Of a DNA stretch of 29,211 nt, positions 1 through 9,965 are shown in pieces. A program made the translations under genes and the position numbers. The number at the start of each line of letters is the position of its first letter. Within the stretch, counting starts at the first letter, position 1. Source of the DNA: Nemertoderma westbladi (taxonomy: Eukaryota > Xenacoelomorpha > Nemertodermatida > Nemertodermatidae); assembly GCA_032718475.1 (NCBI GenBank), contig JAUCBJ010002470.1, positions 1 through 29,211 of the forward strand, given 5' to 3'. The notes beneath the pieces were generated by a model, which searched no databases, was not told the origin of the DNA, and was given only the letters and a program-made list of their open reading frames with translations.

Positions 1-310
1 GTCTGGTAGTAGGCCTACACTGTAGGCTATGTAGTATGTCAGGACGTAGTTACCGCTCGAAGAGGCGACTTTTCGCCTTTCGTTGCGTCCTGCTGCGGAG
101 TACTCGCTCCTCAGGCAAATCACCTGCTTCGCGTGGTGGCTGACCAGCTGCATCGGTCATGGGGGCGTCCCTACAGCTGTACAGCGTCACCATGGGCTGG
201 GTTCGCACCCGCATCCAGCTGGCGGTCATCCGCGGCGCCACCCACTGCCTTCGGGGATCCAGGGTGAAGTGGAGGAGCGGCCTATGGCTGGATGACGGTG
301 CTGGGCTACC
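1..310. other. GC-rich segment, open on minus strand, unrecognised
   Basis: Markedly richer in G+C than the following 2 kb. The minus strand is open from about 320 to a TAA at 50-52 and ends with an Arg/Lys-rich tail (LRSRTQRKAKSRLFER). That would fit a terminal exon or the tail of a transposon ORF, but I recognise no family, no acceptor is convincing, and the overlapping plus-strand frame is also open. Confidence 0.25.
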
Positions 311-395
311 TTGCGTCTAGCAGTCTAGCGCGCTTTAAACTAAACATTTTCAAAATTTTGTGCTCCTTACCAACCAGGCTGCAAATGGCAGTTAG

Positions 396-735
396 GGTAG
401 GTTTCTTAAATAGGAAGTTTTTTTGTATTCCTATATAGGAAATCTTGCTTCCTGAAGTTTTGGCCGTTTTTCGGAACATTTTCTTCATTGCCTTTTGAAA
501 TAAATTTTAGCGGCATATTTGAATTCCTGGTTATTGGAGGATAATCTATACTACGTTTGTTGTGAAAACTAGAAAAAAAACTATCTGTGCGTTCGCTTTC
601 TATCTGTCTATAGCCTTTTTATAAACGTTACTTTTTCCGAGAATTTCTTATATAGGAATGGAAATATTTCCTATTTAGGAGTTTACCTTATTTCTTATTT
701 AAATATTTTATGTCTTGATTTTTCTTAATTAAGAA
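396..735 (+). repeat. left arm of long inverted repeat
   Basis: Starts near GTAGGTTTCTTAAATAGGAA and ends near CTTGATTTTTCTTAATTAAG. It carries palindromic CCTATATAGG (430-439) and CCTATTTAGG (670-679). Differences from the right arm are scattered substitutions and small indels. Confidence 0.85.
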
Positions 736-1084
736 AATGGTGACTTGCCAGTTCATTTTAAGATGATTTATTTAAGAATGTAGGATCCGAATTACTGTAA
801 ATTTCATTGCACATTATATAGACTAACAGACTAACTACAATCTAACAGTACTACTATAGTACAGTAGTACAGCACTTATCAGTACAGAATAGTACACGAG
901 TACAGCAATAACACTAACTTATTTACTATATTGTTTTAAAACATCATTTTGCAATTTCGTAGTATTTTATTATATTTAAAAAGTGAAATGTTGCTCTCTA
1001 CAAGTTCTTGGATGAAGAAATGTGCCATGTTTAGATGTCAATGTGCTGATGCAAATGAAGATTGAAGGCAAGCAAATAAGTTAC

Positions 1085-1985
1085 GGTATGATGAATTGAT
1101 TATTATTGCATGAATAATTGTTGATTATTAAAAAAAATATTCATGAATAATTAGTGATTATTAAAAAAATATTTTTAATAATCAATAATTATTGATTATT
1201 AAAAAAATATTGCATGAATAATATAATTATTGATTATTTAAAAAATTATATTTAATAATCAATAATTAATTATTGATTATTAAGAAAAATTATTTCATGA
1301 ATAATTATTGATTATTAAAAAAAATATTGCTTGAATAATTATTGATTATTATAAAAAATATTGCATGAATAATTATTGATTGTTAAAAAAAATATTCATG
1401 AATAATTATTGATTATTAAAAAAAATATTTTTAATAATCAATAATTATTGATTATTAAAAAAAATATTTCATGAATAATTATTGATTATTAAAAAAAATA
1501 TTGCATGAATAATTATTGATTATTAAAAAAAATATTGCATGAATAATTATTGATTATTAAAAAAAATATTGCATGAATAATTATTGATTATTAAAAAAAA
1601 TATATTTAATAATCAATAATTAATTATTGATTATTAAGAAAAATTATTTCATGAATAATTATTGATTATTAAAAAAAATATTGCATGAATAATTATTGAT
1701 TATTTAAAAAAATATTGCATAAATATGCTAATTATTGATTATTTAAAAAAATATTGCATGAATAGGCTAATTATTGTTTATTAAATAAAAATATTTTTAA
1801 TAATCAATAATTATTGGTTATTAAAAAAAATTATTTCATGAATAATTATTGATTATTAAAAAAAATATTGCAAGAATAATTATTGATTATTAAAAAAAAT
1901 ATTTTTAATAGGGGCCTAATCAATTATTATTGATTATTAAAAAAAAATATTGCATGAAAATAATTATTGATTAATAAAAAAAATC
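1085..1985. repeat. AT-rich tandem array, unit about 35 bp
   Basis: Roughly 25 imperfect copies of a unit reading ATTGCATGAATAATTATTGA followed by TTATTAAAAAAAAT. Within it, TAATCAATAATTATTGATTA is a near-perfect palindrome, so single strands could fold into many hairpins. It is the core of the inverted-repeat element. Confidence 0.92.
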
Positions 1986-2175
1986 GACTCCCCACCTGTC
2001 TCTCCCACAGCCACAACACCTCTATTTATCTCCCACACAACACCTCCACCTATCTCCACCACATCACCTCCACCAATTCCCCCACAGCTACAACACCTCC
2101 ATCTATCTCCCCCACATCACCTCCACCTCTCTCCCCCACAGCCACAACACCTCCACCTATCTCCCCGACATCACC
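1985..2175. repeat. C-rich minisatellite (CCACCT/CCCCCACA words)
   Basis: Imperfect tandem copies of words such as CACAACACCTCCACCTATCT with CCCCCACATCAC variants. The unit is about 18-30 bp. The plus strand is C/A/T-rich and almost free of G. It explains the Ser/Thr/Pro and Gly/Val open frames on the two strands. Confidence 0.85.
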
Positions 2176-2207
2176 CCCTGAAACCCTAGTCATCCAGTTT
2201 TCCTTAC

Positions 2208-2481
2208 CATCTGTTATTATCGTGCTTTCCGACCCCGATGACGAATCATTTATTGGCTCCCAAGTCGGATCATATGAGTCACTAGGTTCCTTTGGTGTAA
2301 TGGGACTCGTCATAAGAAATGGAAAGAGCTCCGGAATCGGAGACGCGGTGTCTGGTGGGAGTGGGGAAAATCTCATTTTCATGACTTGGTTAAGTAATTC
2401 CATTGCACCCTCCTCGCCATCACTGGTACCACTATCACTGCTGTAATTGCAAGATGGATCCTCCTGCTGGTTTTCTGACAT
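2208..2481 (-). CDS. exon-like ORF inside inverted-repeat element, hypothetical
   Basis: ATG at 2481 opens an acidic Ser/Asp/Glu-rich sequence (MSENQQEDPSCNYSSDSGTS, later SDSYDPTWEPINDSSSGSES). After TIITD there is a strong donor, ATG|GTAAGG, at 2207. Past the donor the frame runs into an 18-30-bp Gly/Val-rich minisatellite, so the exon most likely ends at 2208 (91 codons plus one base). The composition resembles the acidic N-terminal exon of a transposon-encoded or regulatory protein. No domain is recognised and no downstream exon was found in the element. It may be a remnant of the autonomous form. Confidence 0.4.
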
Positions 2482-2954
2482 ATTAATGTCATTATTCAGT
2501 ATCAGTACAAATGATCAGTAGAATATAGTGTATAGTACACTAGCAGAATAATGCCAGGGAACACTACCGTTAACTGGGTAATGATTCCGGTAAACTGAAA
2601 TATGGGTTTACAATTTTTATACTGAAAGAAAATGCCTATGCCTGTCGAGCTCCACACAACACATTCTGACAAGAAATGACGGAACGCACTGTCTGGCAGC
2701 TGGCTGTTTGTTTAGTAATGTGAGATCTACCTATCACCTATGTAATGTGCAAAACTAATGCTGTAATGTACATCATACTGTCATACATCCCTATGTAGGA
2801 GGAATGTAGTTTTATATTGTATGCAAATTCAACAGTTCAAACCATATACAGATGTAGGCCTACAGTCTCGCAGAAGCTTAGGCTAGGAAGGTGGAAGGGG
2901 TACCGCTACCGGTAACCCAGCCCATATATCTGGAATGATCTGCTGGAGAAATTT
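2482..2954. other. spacer inside inverted-repeat element
   Basis: No ORF or tandem repeat seen. Contains TAGGCCTA at 2855-2862 and an ACCGGTA-rich stretch near 2900. Confidence 0.5.
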
Positions 2955-3313
2955 TTTTCTTATTTAAGAAAAATCAAGACATTAAATTTTTTAAATAAGA
3001 AATAAGTTAAACTCCTAAATAGGAAGTCCAAAAAATATTTCCTATATAAGAAATTCTCGGAAAAAGTAACGTTTTTAAAATGGCTATAGAAACTAGAAAG
3101 CAACGCACAGATAGTTTTTTTTCTAGTTTTCACAACAAACGTAGTAGGCCCCTATAGATTATCCTCCAATAACCAGGAATTCAAATATGCCGCTAAAATT
3201 TATTTCAAAAGATAACGAAGAAAATGTTCCGAAAAACGGCCAAAACTTCCTATATAGGAAGCAAGATTTCCTATATAGGAATACAAAAAAACTTCCTATT
3301 TAAGAAACCTACC
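2955..3313 (-). repeat. right arm of long inverted repeat
   Basis: Reverse-complement counterpart of 396-735, ending TTTAAGAAACCTACC. It carries CCTAAATAGG (3014-3023) and two copies of CCTATATAGG (3249-3258 and 3270-3279). Confidence 0.85.
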
Positions 3314-3325
3314 GGTACCCTAAGC

Positions 3326-4020
3326 CTAACTGAATGGAGTGCAAAAATCGCAACGCGTTGTGCGCGGTTTTGAAATAGTGCGCGGTAAAACTGCGCGGAA
3401 TTGAAATAAAAGTGCGCGGAATTGTGTGAAAACACCAAAAGTGCGCGGTAATCTATGCAAAATATTAAAAGTCAAAGTCTGAAAGTGCGCGGATGAGGTG
3501 TAAAAAAAGTTATAAAGTGTGTGCAAAACTGCAATTTAATGAGAAGAATAATTCTGTAATTAGCCATAAAAAATTTCACTCGCTTCGCTCGCGTTTCTTT
3601 TCCATTTTGCATTATTAAAATAAAAAAATTTCGCTCGCTTCGCTCTCGTTTATTTTTCATTTTAGACCTACATCTGTACATGCTACATATAAAAATTAAA
3701 AATTGCACACGCTTCGCTCGCGTTTCGTTTTCATCTTACATCTGTAGGCTACATTGTTAAAATGAAAAATTTCGCTCACGTTTTTTTTTCATTTTGCATT
3801 GCTTAAATTTATTTTTTTATTTCTTTACGTTAATAAATAATACTTTTTTTTATTTATTTATTTATTCCTGTATTCGTATGTTTGTGTGAATTGAATTGTT
3901 TTTCAGCTTGGTGTGCGCGTTTTTTCAGTCCATGCGCGGTATATTGTCAGATAGGCCTATTGGCTATTGCGCGGCTGAAAAATTGTGCGCGGGCGTTGTG
4001 CGCGGTTCAGTGGTGGTTTG
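3326..4020. other. segment rich in TGCGCGG motifs, likely an insertion
   Basis: At least ten TGCGCGG or near copies, all in the same orientation and mostly followed by T or A, are clustered at both ends (about 3358-3490 and 3910-4010). The centre carries a CGCTTCGCTCGCG repeat. Just outside, TTTGCAGCCTGG (4018-4029) also occurs, inverted, beside the left arm of the 396-3313 element. This hints that the segment interrupts the outer part of the right arm. No protein-coding region. Confidence 0.55.
3565..3800. repeat. degenerate repeat with TTCGCTCGCTTCGCTCGCG
   Basis: Three to four copies, at spacings of about 60-90 bp, of AAAATTTCGCTCGCTTCGCT followed by CGCGTTT and a T-rich stretch with TCATTTTGCAT. 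Short reverse-strand open frames here are repeat-derived. Confidence 0.75.
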
Positions 4021-5120
4021 CAGCCTGGCTTACCAATAAGTTTTAAAAGTATCATTGTATCCTGGTCTGCTGGTGATGGGTATCTGTGCAATTGTCCGTT
4101 TGTTAATATTGTTTGTATTTGTTTATTTGTGATAGTAATGTAATAAAAGTTTGTATTTGTATAAAAAAAATGTAGTATGTCAGTATGTCTGTCTGTATGC
4201 CATACAGTCATAGGGTAATTATTATACAAACAGACAAAAGTACAATCTGACAATGGAATACCGGCCACCGGCAGACCGGTACCAGTAATGGATGCTGTAA
4301 TGGATTCCAATTCCAAATCCATATCAGCATATTGTCAGTATTTCCAAACCTACTTCTCACCTACCTGCCTACTGCTACTACAGTACTACGGTACACCTAC
4401 ACCTAGGTTCGGTTCATCGGTTGTAGGTTGGAAGTTTTGATAGGATGACTACCGGTATCACACTTCACTTCACACTACAGCACTATACTGCTATTGTGCT
4501 ATAGGCCTACTATAATGTCTTGTAAGCTGGTGGGTCCATAAGTTAAAACGTAAATTGTTCGGGCAGGCTACGCTACGTTTTACTGTTTTAACCGAGGTAC
4601 GTTTTGAGCTGTACTGCTGTAAACCGTCTCCTGGTCTGCCTGTAGCTGTAATGTCATACATCATATGACATACAGCAGTACTGCAGTACCGATACGGCGG
4701 TACGGTTCTGATGTTCTGCTCTGTGCCGGTACCGGTACGCTACCGGTACTGGTACCGCGATAACGATACATTCTATCAACTTCAACGACATGATCTGCCT
4801 GTCTGCGCTCTGCCTATTCAACTATTACCTGTTTTCATTGCTGGATTACAGTACTGAAGTACCGGTACTTGAATACTTTCCAAGCGGTTCAGTCCTAAAA
4901 CAGTAAAAATAAGAAAATTAATTCCTTCCTGTACCTGTATATACTCCCTGTCGTGGTATACACAACAACATATTCAACTTCATGTGTTGCGCGAGCAATA
5001 ATGTGTTATAATGTTTAGAGTTCAAAATTAATTTCCAAGGAAATATAGGTTGATATGGTGCTTATCGAATATCTCCATTGCCATTATTGTCTTTGTTCAC
5101 GAGAATAGGATATAGGTATT
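4021..5120. other. non-coding stretch, no gene seen
   Basis: No exon, RT or tandem array supported. Enriched in self-complementary ACCGGTACCGGT-type words (about 4715-4760) and in TAGGCCTA (4502-4509). The 121-codon minus-strand frame at 3957-4322 has no recognisable content. Confidence 0.5.
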
Positions 5121-5124
5121 TAAT

Positions 5125-5390
5125 GTGCCTAGAACTGCGTTCTAAAACTGCGTCCTGGAATTGTGTTCTAATTCTAAAACTGTGTTATAGAACTGCATTC
5201 TAAAACTGTGTTATAGAACTGCATTCTAGAACTGCGTTCTAGAACTGTGTTCTAAAACTGTGTTCTAGAACTGCATTGTTTAACTGTGTTTGAACTGTTT
5301 TCTAAAACTGCGTTCTAGAACTTGGTTCTAGTAGGCCTACTGCGTTCTAAACTGTGTACTACAGTAGAACTGTGTTCTAGACTTTGGAAC
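5125..5390. repeat. 14-15-bp minisatellite, TTCTAGAACTG
   Basis: About 18 imperfect copies of TTCTARAACTGYG. Many copies contain the palindrome TTCTAGAAC, and neighbouring half-units make AGAAC-TGT-GTTCT dyads. Confidence 0.9.
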
Positions 5391-5394
5391 AGTC

Positions 5395-5790
5395 AAATAG
5401 GCAGACAGACAAGTTTAATGGACACCAACATTTACGGAATTCCGGACAGTATTTTGGACAAATTGCCCTGAAATTCAGACATTTTGTCCGGATTTTTGGA
5501 TGTCCGGGCTTCCTAGTGCCCGAAACGTCGGGACATCCGGACAACTTAAGGACAGACAAATTAGCAAACAAACATGTTTAATGGACGCCCATATTTGCAG
5601 AATTCCGGACAATTTGCCCGGGCAAGTCATTTGGACAATTTGCCCCGACATTAGAGACATTTTGGTTGAATTTATGGACGTTTGGGCATCCTGGTGAGCG
5701 GACATCCGGGAAGACTATCGAAACGGACGAATGAACAGACAGACAAGCTTACTAGACGGCCAGATTTGCAGTCTTCCAGGGCGAGAGAAT
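5395..5790. repeat. diverged tandem repeat of about 170 bp
   Basis: Landmarks recur at about 5402, 5566 and 5740: ACAGACAGACAAG or a variant, then TTTAATGGAC, then an ATTTGCAGAATTCCGGAC-like stretch. Two full copies and one partial copy, diverged. Rich in TCCGGACA words. Confidence 0.75.
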
Positions 5791-5849
5791 TTTGAGTTTG
5801 AATTATATATTAATTATTTAAATAAAATGTAATTTTCACTTAAAATAAC

Positions 5850-7918
5850 ATATCACAACCCAGTTCCCAGACTCTTAGAGAAAAGTTAACTTGTGATACT
5901 TCTTTTAGTGTTAAATTAACCGCAGATTCCAAATACAGTAACCGTTTTTACATGTGATTGGTAGTTCTCGCGATATATGGGTTCGAACACAATGTTTTTT
6001 GATATTTTACGAGATTTAAGGTATTTTTTATTGAAAAAGCAGACATAACTTTTCCCAGTCCGTTTCTGTAACCTTTTGAGAAAAGTTCACTTGTGATACT
6101 TCTTTTAGTGTTAAATTAACCGCAGATTCCAAATACAGTAACCGTTTTTTACATGTGATTGGTAGTTCTCGCGATATTTGGGTTCAAACACAATGTTTTT
6201 TGATATTTTACGAGATTTAAAGTATTTTTTATTGCAAAAGCAGACATAACTATTCCCAGTCCGTTTCTGTAACATTTAGAGAAAAGTTATCTTGTGATAC
6301 TTCTTTTAGTGTTAAATTAACAGCAGATTCCAAATACAGTAACCGTTTTTATATATGATTGGTAGTTCTCGCGATATTTGGGTTCAAACACAACGTTTTT
6401 TGATATTTTACGAGATTTAAGGTATTTTTTATTGAAAAAGCAGACATAACTTTTCCCAGTCCGTTTCTGTAACATTTAGAGAAAAGTTCACTTGTGATAC
6501 TTCTTTTAGTGTTAAATTAACCGCAGATTCCAAATACAGTAACCGTTTTTACATGTGATTGGTAGTTCTCGCGAAATTTGGGTTCAAACACAATGTTTTT
6601 TGATATTTTACGAGATTTAAAGTATTTTTTATTGAAAAAGCAGACATAACTATTCCCAGTCCGTTTCTGTAACATTTAGAGAAAAGTTATCTTGTGATAC
6701 TTCTTTTAGTGTTAAATTAACAGCAGATTCCAAATACAGTAACCGTTTTTATATATGATTGGTAGTTCTCGCGATATTTGGGTTCAAACACAACGTTTTT
6801 TGATATTTTACGAGATTTAAGGTATTTTTTATTGAAAAAGCAGACATAACTTTTCCCAGTCCGTTTCTGTAACATTTAGAGAAAAGTTCACTTGTGATAC
6901 TTCTTTTAGTGTTAAATTAACCGCAGATTCCAAATACAGTAACCGTTTTTACATGTGATTGGTAGTTCTCGCGATATTTGGGTTCAAACACAACGTTTTT
7001 TGATATTTTACGAGATTTAAGGTATTTTTATTGAAAAAGCAGACATAACTTTTCCCAGTCCGTTTCTGTAACATTTAGAGAAAAGTTCACGTGTGATACT
7101 TCTTTTAGTGTTAAATTAACCGCAGATTCCAAATACAGTAACCGTTTTTACATGTGATTGGTAGTTCTCGCGATATTTGGGTTCAAACACAATGTTTTTT
7201 CATATTTTACGAGATTTAAAGTATTTTTATTGAAAAAGCAGACATAACTTTTCCCAGTCCGTTTCTGTAACATTTAGAGAAAAGTTCACGTGTGATACTT
7301 CTTTTAGTGTTAAATTAACCGCAGATTCCAAATACAGTAACCGTTTTTACATGTGATTGGTAGTTCTCGCGATATTTGGGTTCAAACACAATGTTTTTTC
7401 ATATTTTACGAGATTTAAAGTATTTTTTATTGAAAAAGCAGACAACTATTCCCAGTCCGTTTCTGTAACATTTAGAGAAAAGTTATCTTGTGATACTTCT
7501 TTTAGTGTTAAATTAACAGCAGATTCCAAATACAGTAACCGTTTTTATATATGATTGGTAGTTCTCGCGATATTTGGGTTCAAACACAACGTTTTTTTAT
7601 ATTTTACGAGATTTAAGGTATTTTTTATTGAAAAAGCAGACATAATTTTTCCCAGTCCGTTTCTGTAACATTTAGAGAAAAGTTCACTTGTGATACTTCT
7701 TTTAGTGTTAAATTAACCGCAGATTCCAAATACAGTAACCGTTTTTACATGTGATTGGTAGTTCTCGCGATATTTGGGTTCAAACACAATGTTTTTTGAT
7801 ATTTTACGAGATTTAAGGTATTTTTTATTGAAAAAGCAGACATAACTATTCCCAGTCCGTTTCTGTAACATTTAGAGAAAAGTTAACTTTTGATACTTCT
7901 TTTAGTGTTAAATTAACC
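5850..7918. repeat. 200-bp satellite, about ten monomers
   Basis: The landmark CTTGTGATACTTCTTTTAGT recurs at about 5890, 6090, 6291, 6491, 6691, 6891, 7090, 7289, 7487, 7687 and 7887, a period of 198-201 bp. Monomers contain TAGTTCTCGCGATATTTGGG. Copies are close to identical. A subset (about 6291, 6691, 7487) shares ACAGCAG, ATATATG and CAACG variants, giving a partial dimeric higher-order pattern. The last copy breaks off at 7919. Confidence 0.95.
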
Positions 7919-8051
7919 GATGGAGCCGATGGACAATCCGTTGACTCGATGTGCGAACCTCTTCCGAACCCGAATCCTGTTCATAAAATGTTTGTTAAAC
8001 TGCCTTCTATTGATTGGCTCATAAGGCATCCTTGAAATGTTGATAATATCA

Positions 8052-9679
8052 ATATGTGAGGTTTGATCAAGAAACCGACCTACGGTTACAAAAAATAATT
8101 TTGTGTTTTTTTATTGATTCAAATACACATTTTTATGCTGAATCGAACACTGAAAACAGATTTCAAATCCGATAAAGTGTTGCTGAGATATTGAGTTTTG
8201 AAAATTAGTAGTCTTATGACCAAATTTTAACAAAGTTTTGAGAAAAACGCCTTTCAAGTTATGAGAGTTTCAAACGTTCCCGCCAATTTTCTGTAATTGG
8301 GGGGATTTTCAAATGAAAACTTTTACGATATTTCAAAGCAGACTTGTAAAAAATTAGGTATATACGTCAGAATTCTGATACACATCAGTGAATGGACCTT
8401 AGGCGACAATTTTTTAATTGTTATTTCTATTGGAGGTCACTCTGTCTGTTTGTCTGAATACTTGTCTGTTTGTCTGTCAAAAATGTAACAAATAAATAAA
8501 TAAAGCACCAACACCTACATTTTTTTGCTATTGGGTATTTATTTGCCGATGATTTCAAATACGATGTCGGTTTTCACTATTTACCGATTCTAGACGATTG
8601 TTTGCATGTCAGTCAGTCTGTCTGTTTTTGGTATGTCTGTCTGTCTGTTAAAATTTAAGAAGCGCACAAACTATTCAAAATTAGTGTTATGGGGTTTTTC
8701 TGAGTGGTGATAACATTTAAAATGTCACTGGGTGGTAATTACAGTTACAATTTACTTTTTCAGTTTGAAGAAATCTTGACGTTCTGTCTGTCTGTCTGTC
8801 TGTCAGTCTGTTTGTCTGTAAAAATTGAGAACTAAATCAAATTAACAAACAAATTTATTTATGGGGTTTTCTTGGTCGGTGACTTCATTTCCGATATCTA
8901 TTTTTACTTTTGATTGATTATTTAATGTTTGTACGTCTGTCTGTCTGTCGGTCTTTCTGTCTGCTTGTCTGTCAAAATTGAGAAATATCTCAAATTAACA
9001 AACAATTATGGGATTTTCTTGGTCGGTGATTTCATTTCACCCAAAAGCAAAACATTTTGTTAGATTTCATGTTTCCATAATTTTTGACAGACAAACCAAA
9101 CCGACACACAGACAGACAGACAGACTGACTAACACGAATTCAGACATGCAGGATCGCGTCAAACCCATAAATCGACATTGGAAATGGAATCGCCTTCCGA
9201 GAAAGCAGAACATTTTGTTAGATATCATGATTCCCTAATTTTTGACAGACAAACGGACACACAGACAGACAGACAAACAGACTGATCGACAGTCTATGAT
9301 CCGTCAGCCGTGGAAAGTAACAATTGAAATTAAATCACTGAACAGGAAAACTCATAGCAAAAATTATCCTGTAGGACAAATACAATTATAGTATTTTGAA
9401 AAAGTAATACTGTTACTGAATCTTACAAATAATTGGCCACTTATTTATAATAATTTCAAAATGAGTGAGGTCTACAAAAAATCAAATAACTCCAAAACTA
9501 AAATAGATATGAAAATTTCGTTTACAGTTTCAGAATTAGCAAAAAATTCTGATCTAGAAAAAGTAAAAAAATAAAATTCGATATTTTAATACCAAATGAA
9601 CTATTTTGACTTCAACCTCTAATTATGTGAAATAATATTTTGTAACCGTAGGTCGATTTCTTGATCAAACCTCACATAT
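8052..9679. mobile_element. 1.6-kb element with 47-bp terminal inverted repeats
   Basis: ATATGTGAGGTTTGATCAAG at 8052 and its continuation to about 8098 are repeated, inverted, at 9633-9679, with about two mismatches. The interior has no transposase. It contains diverged direct repeats of 150-170 bp (TTTCTTGGTCGGTGA words at about 8865 and 9013). CTGT microsatellites lie on the left (8440-8970) and the complementary CAGA on the right (9090-9290), so the halves are themselves partly mirrored. It looks like a non-autonomous foldback-type DNA element. Confidence 0.75.
8590..9290. repeat. CTGT / CAGA microsatellite blocks
   Basis: Runs of GTCTGTCTGTCTG at about 8620-8650, 8783-8820 and 8935-8970, and of ACAGACAGACAGAC at about 9107-9125 and 9260-9280, in inverted orientation across the centre of the element. 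Confidence 0.9.
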
Positions 9680-9965
9680 ATAAAAAAACTGTTTAAAATT
9701 TCAATTCTGACTATTTATAATAATAACAAAATGAGTATATTATGCAAACTAGACTACAACTAAAATAATGTTGTTACGATAAATATAAATTAAAAAACTT
9801 TATAAAACCTATAAGACTGCCCAATATAATGTCTCACATCAACTCTTATTGTTTATAATAATCAGTGAATAAACGCCTACCTGCAGAGTCCAACAACATC
9901 CTGAAAATACATTTCATTTAACATTGTCCCTATGGAAATCGACTGAATTTACATTTTTAGGGTGT
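9680..9965. other. AT-rich spacer, no gene seen
   Basis: No coding potential. TTTATAATAAT recurs near 9447, 9711 and 9850, suggesting an old duplicated segment. Confidence 0.5.

Larger units (their letters stand above)
391..3326. mobile_element. 2.9-kb element bounded by long inverted repeats
   Basis: Arms of about 340-360 bp at 396-735 and 2955-3313 are inverted copies with roughly 85-90% identity by eye. Between them lie an AT-rich tandem array and a minus-strand exon-like ORF. The layout fits a DNA transposon or foldback element with long terminal inverted repeats. No transposase catalytic domain was found, so it is probably non-autonomous or internally deleted. I could not define a target-site duplication, because the outer ends blur into the TGCGCGG-rich segment on the right. 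Confidence 0.75.

Noticed and set aside
1967-2446. Plus-strand Ser/Thr/Pro-rich ORF
   Set aside because: Driven by the C-rich minisatellite and antisense to the better-supported exon-like ORF at 2208-2481.
3957-4322. 121-codon minus-strand ORF
   Set aside because: No recognisable content, overlaps microsatellite-like text, and no splice or codon-use support.
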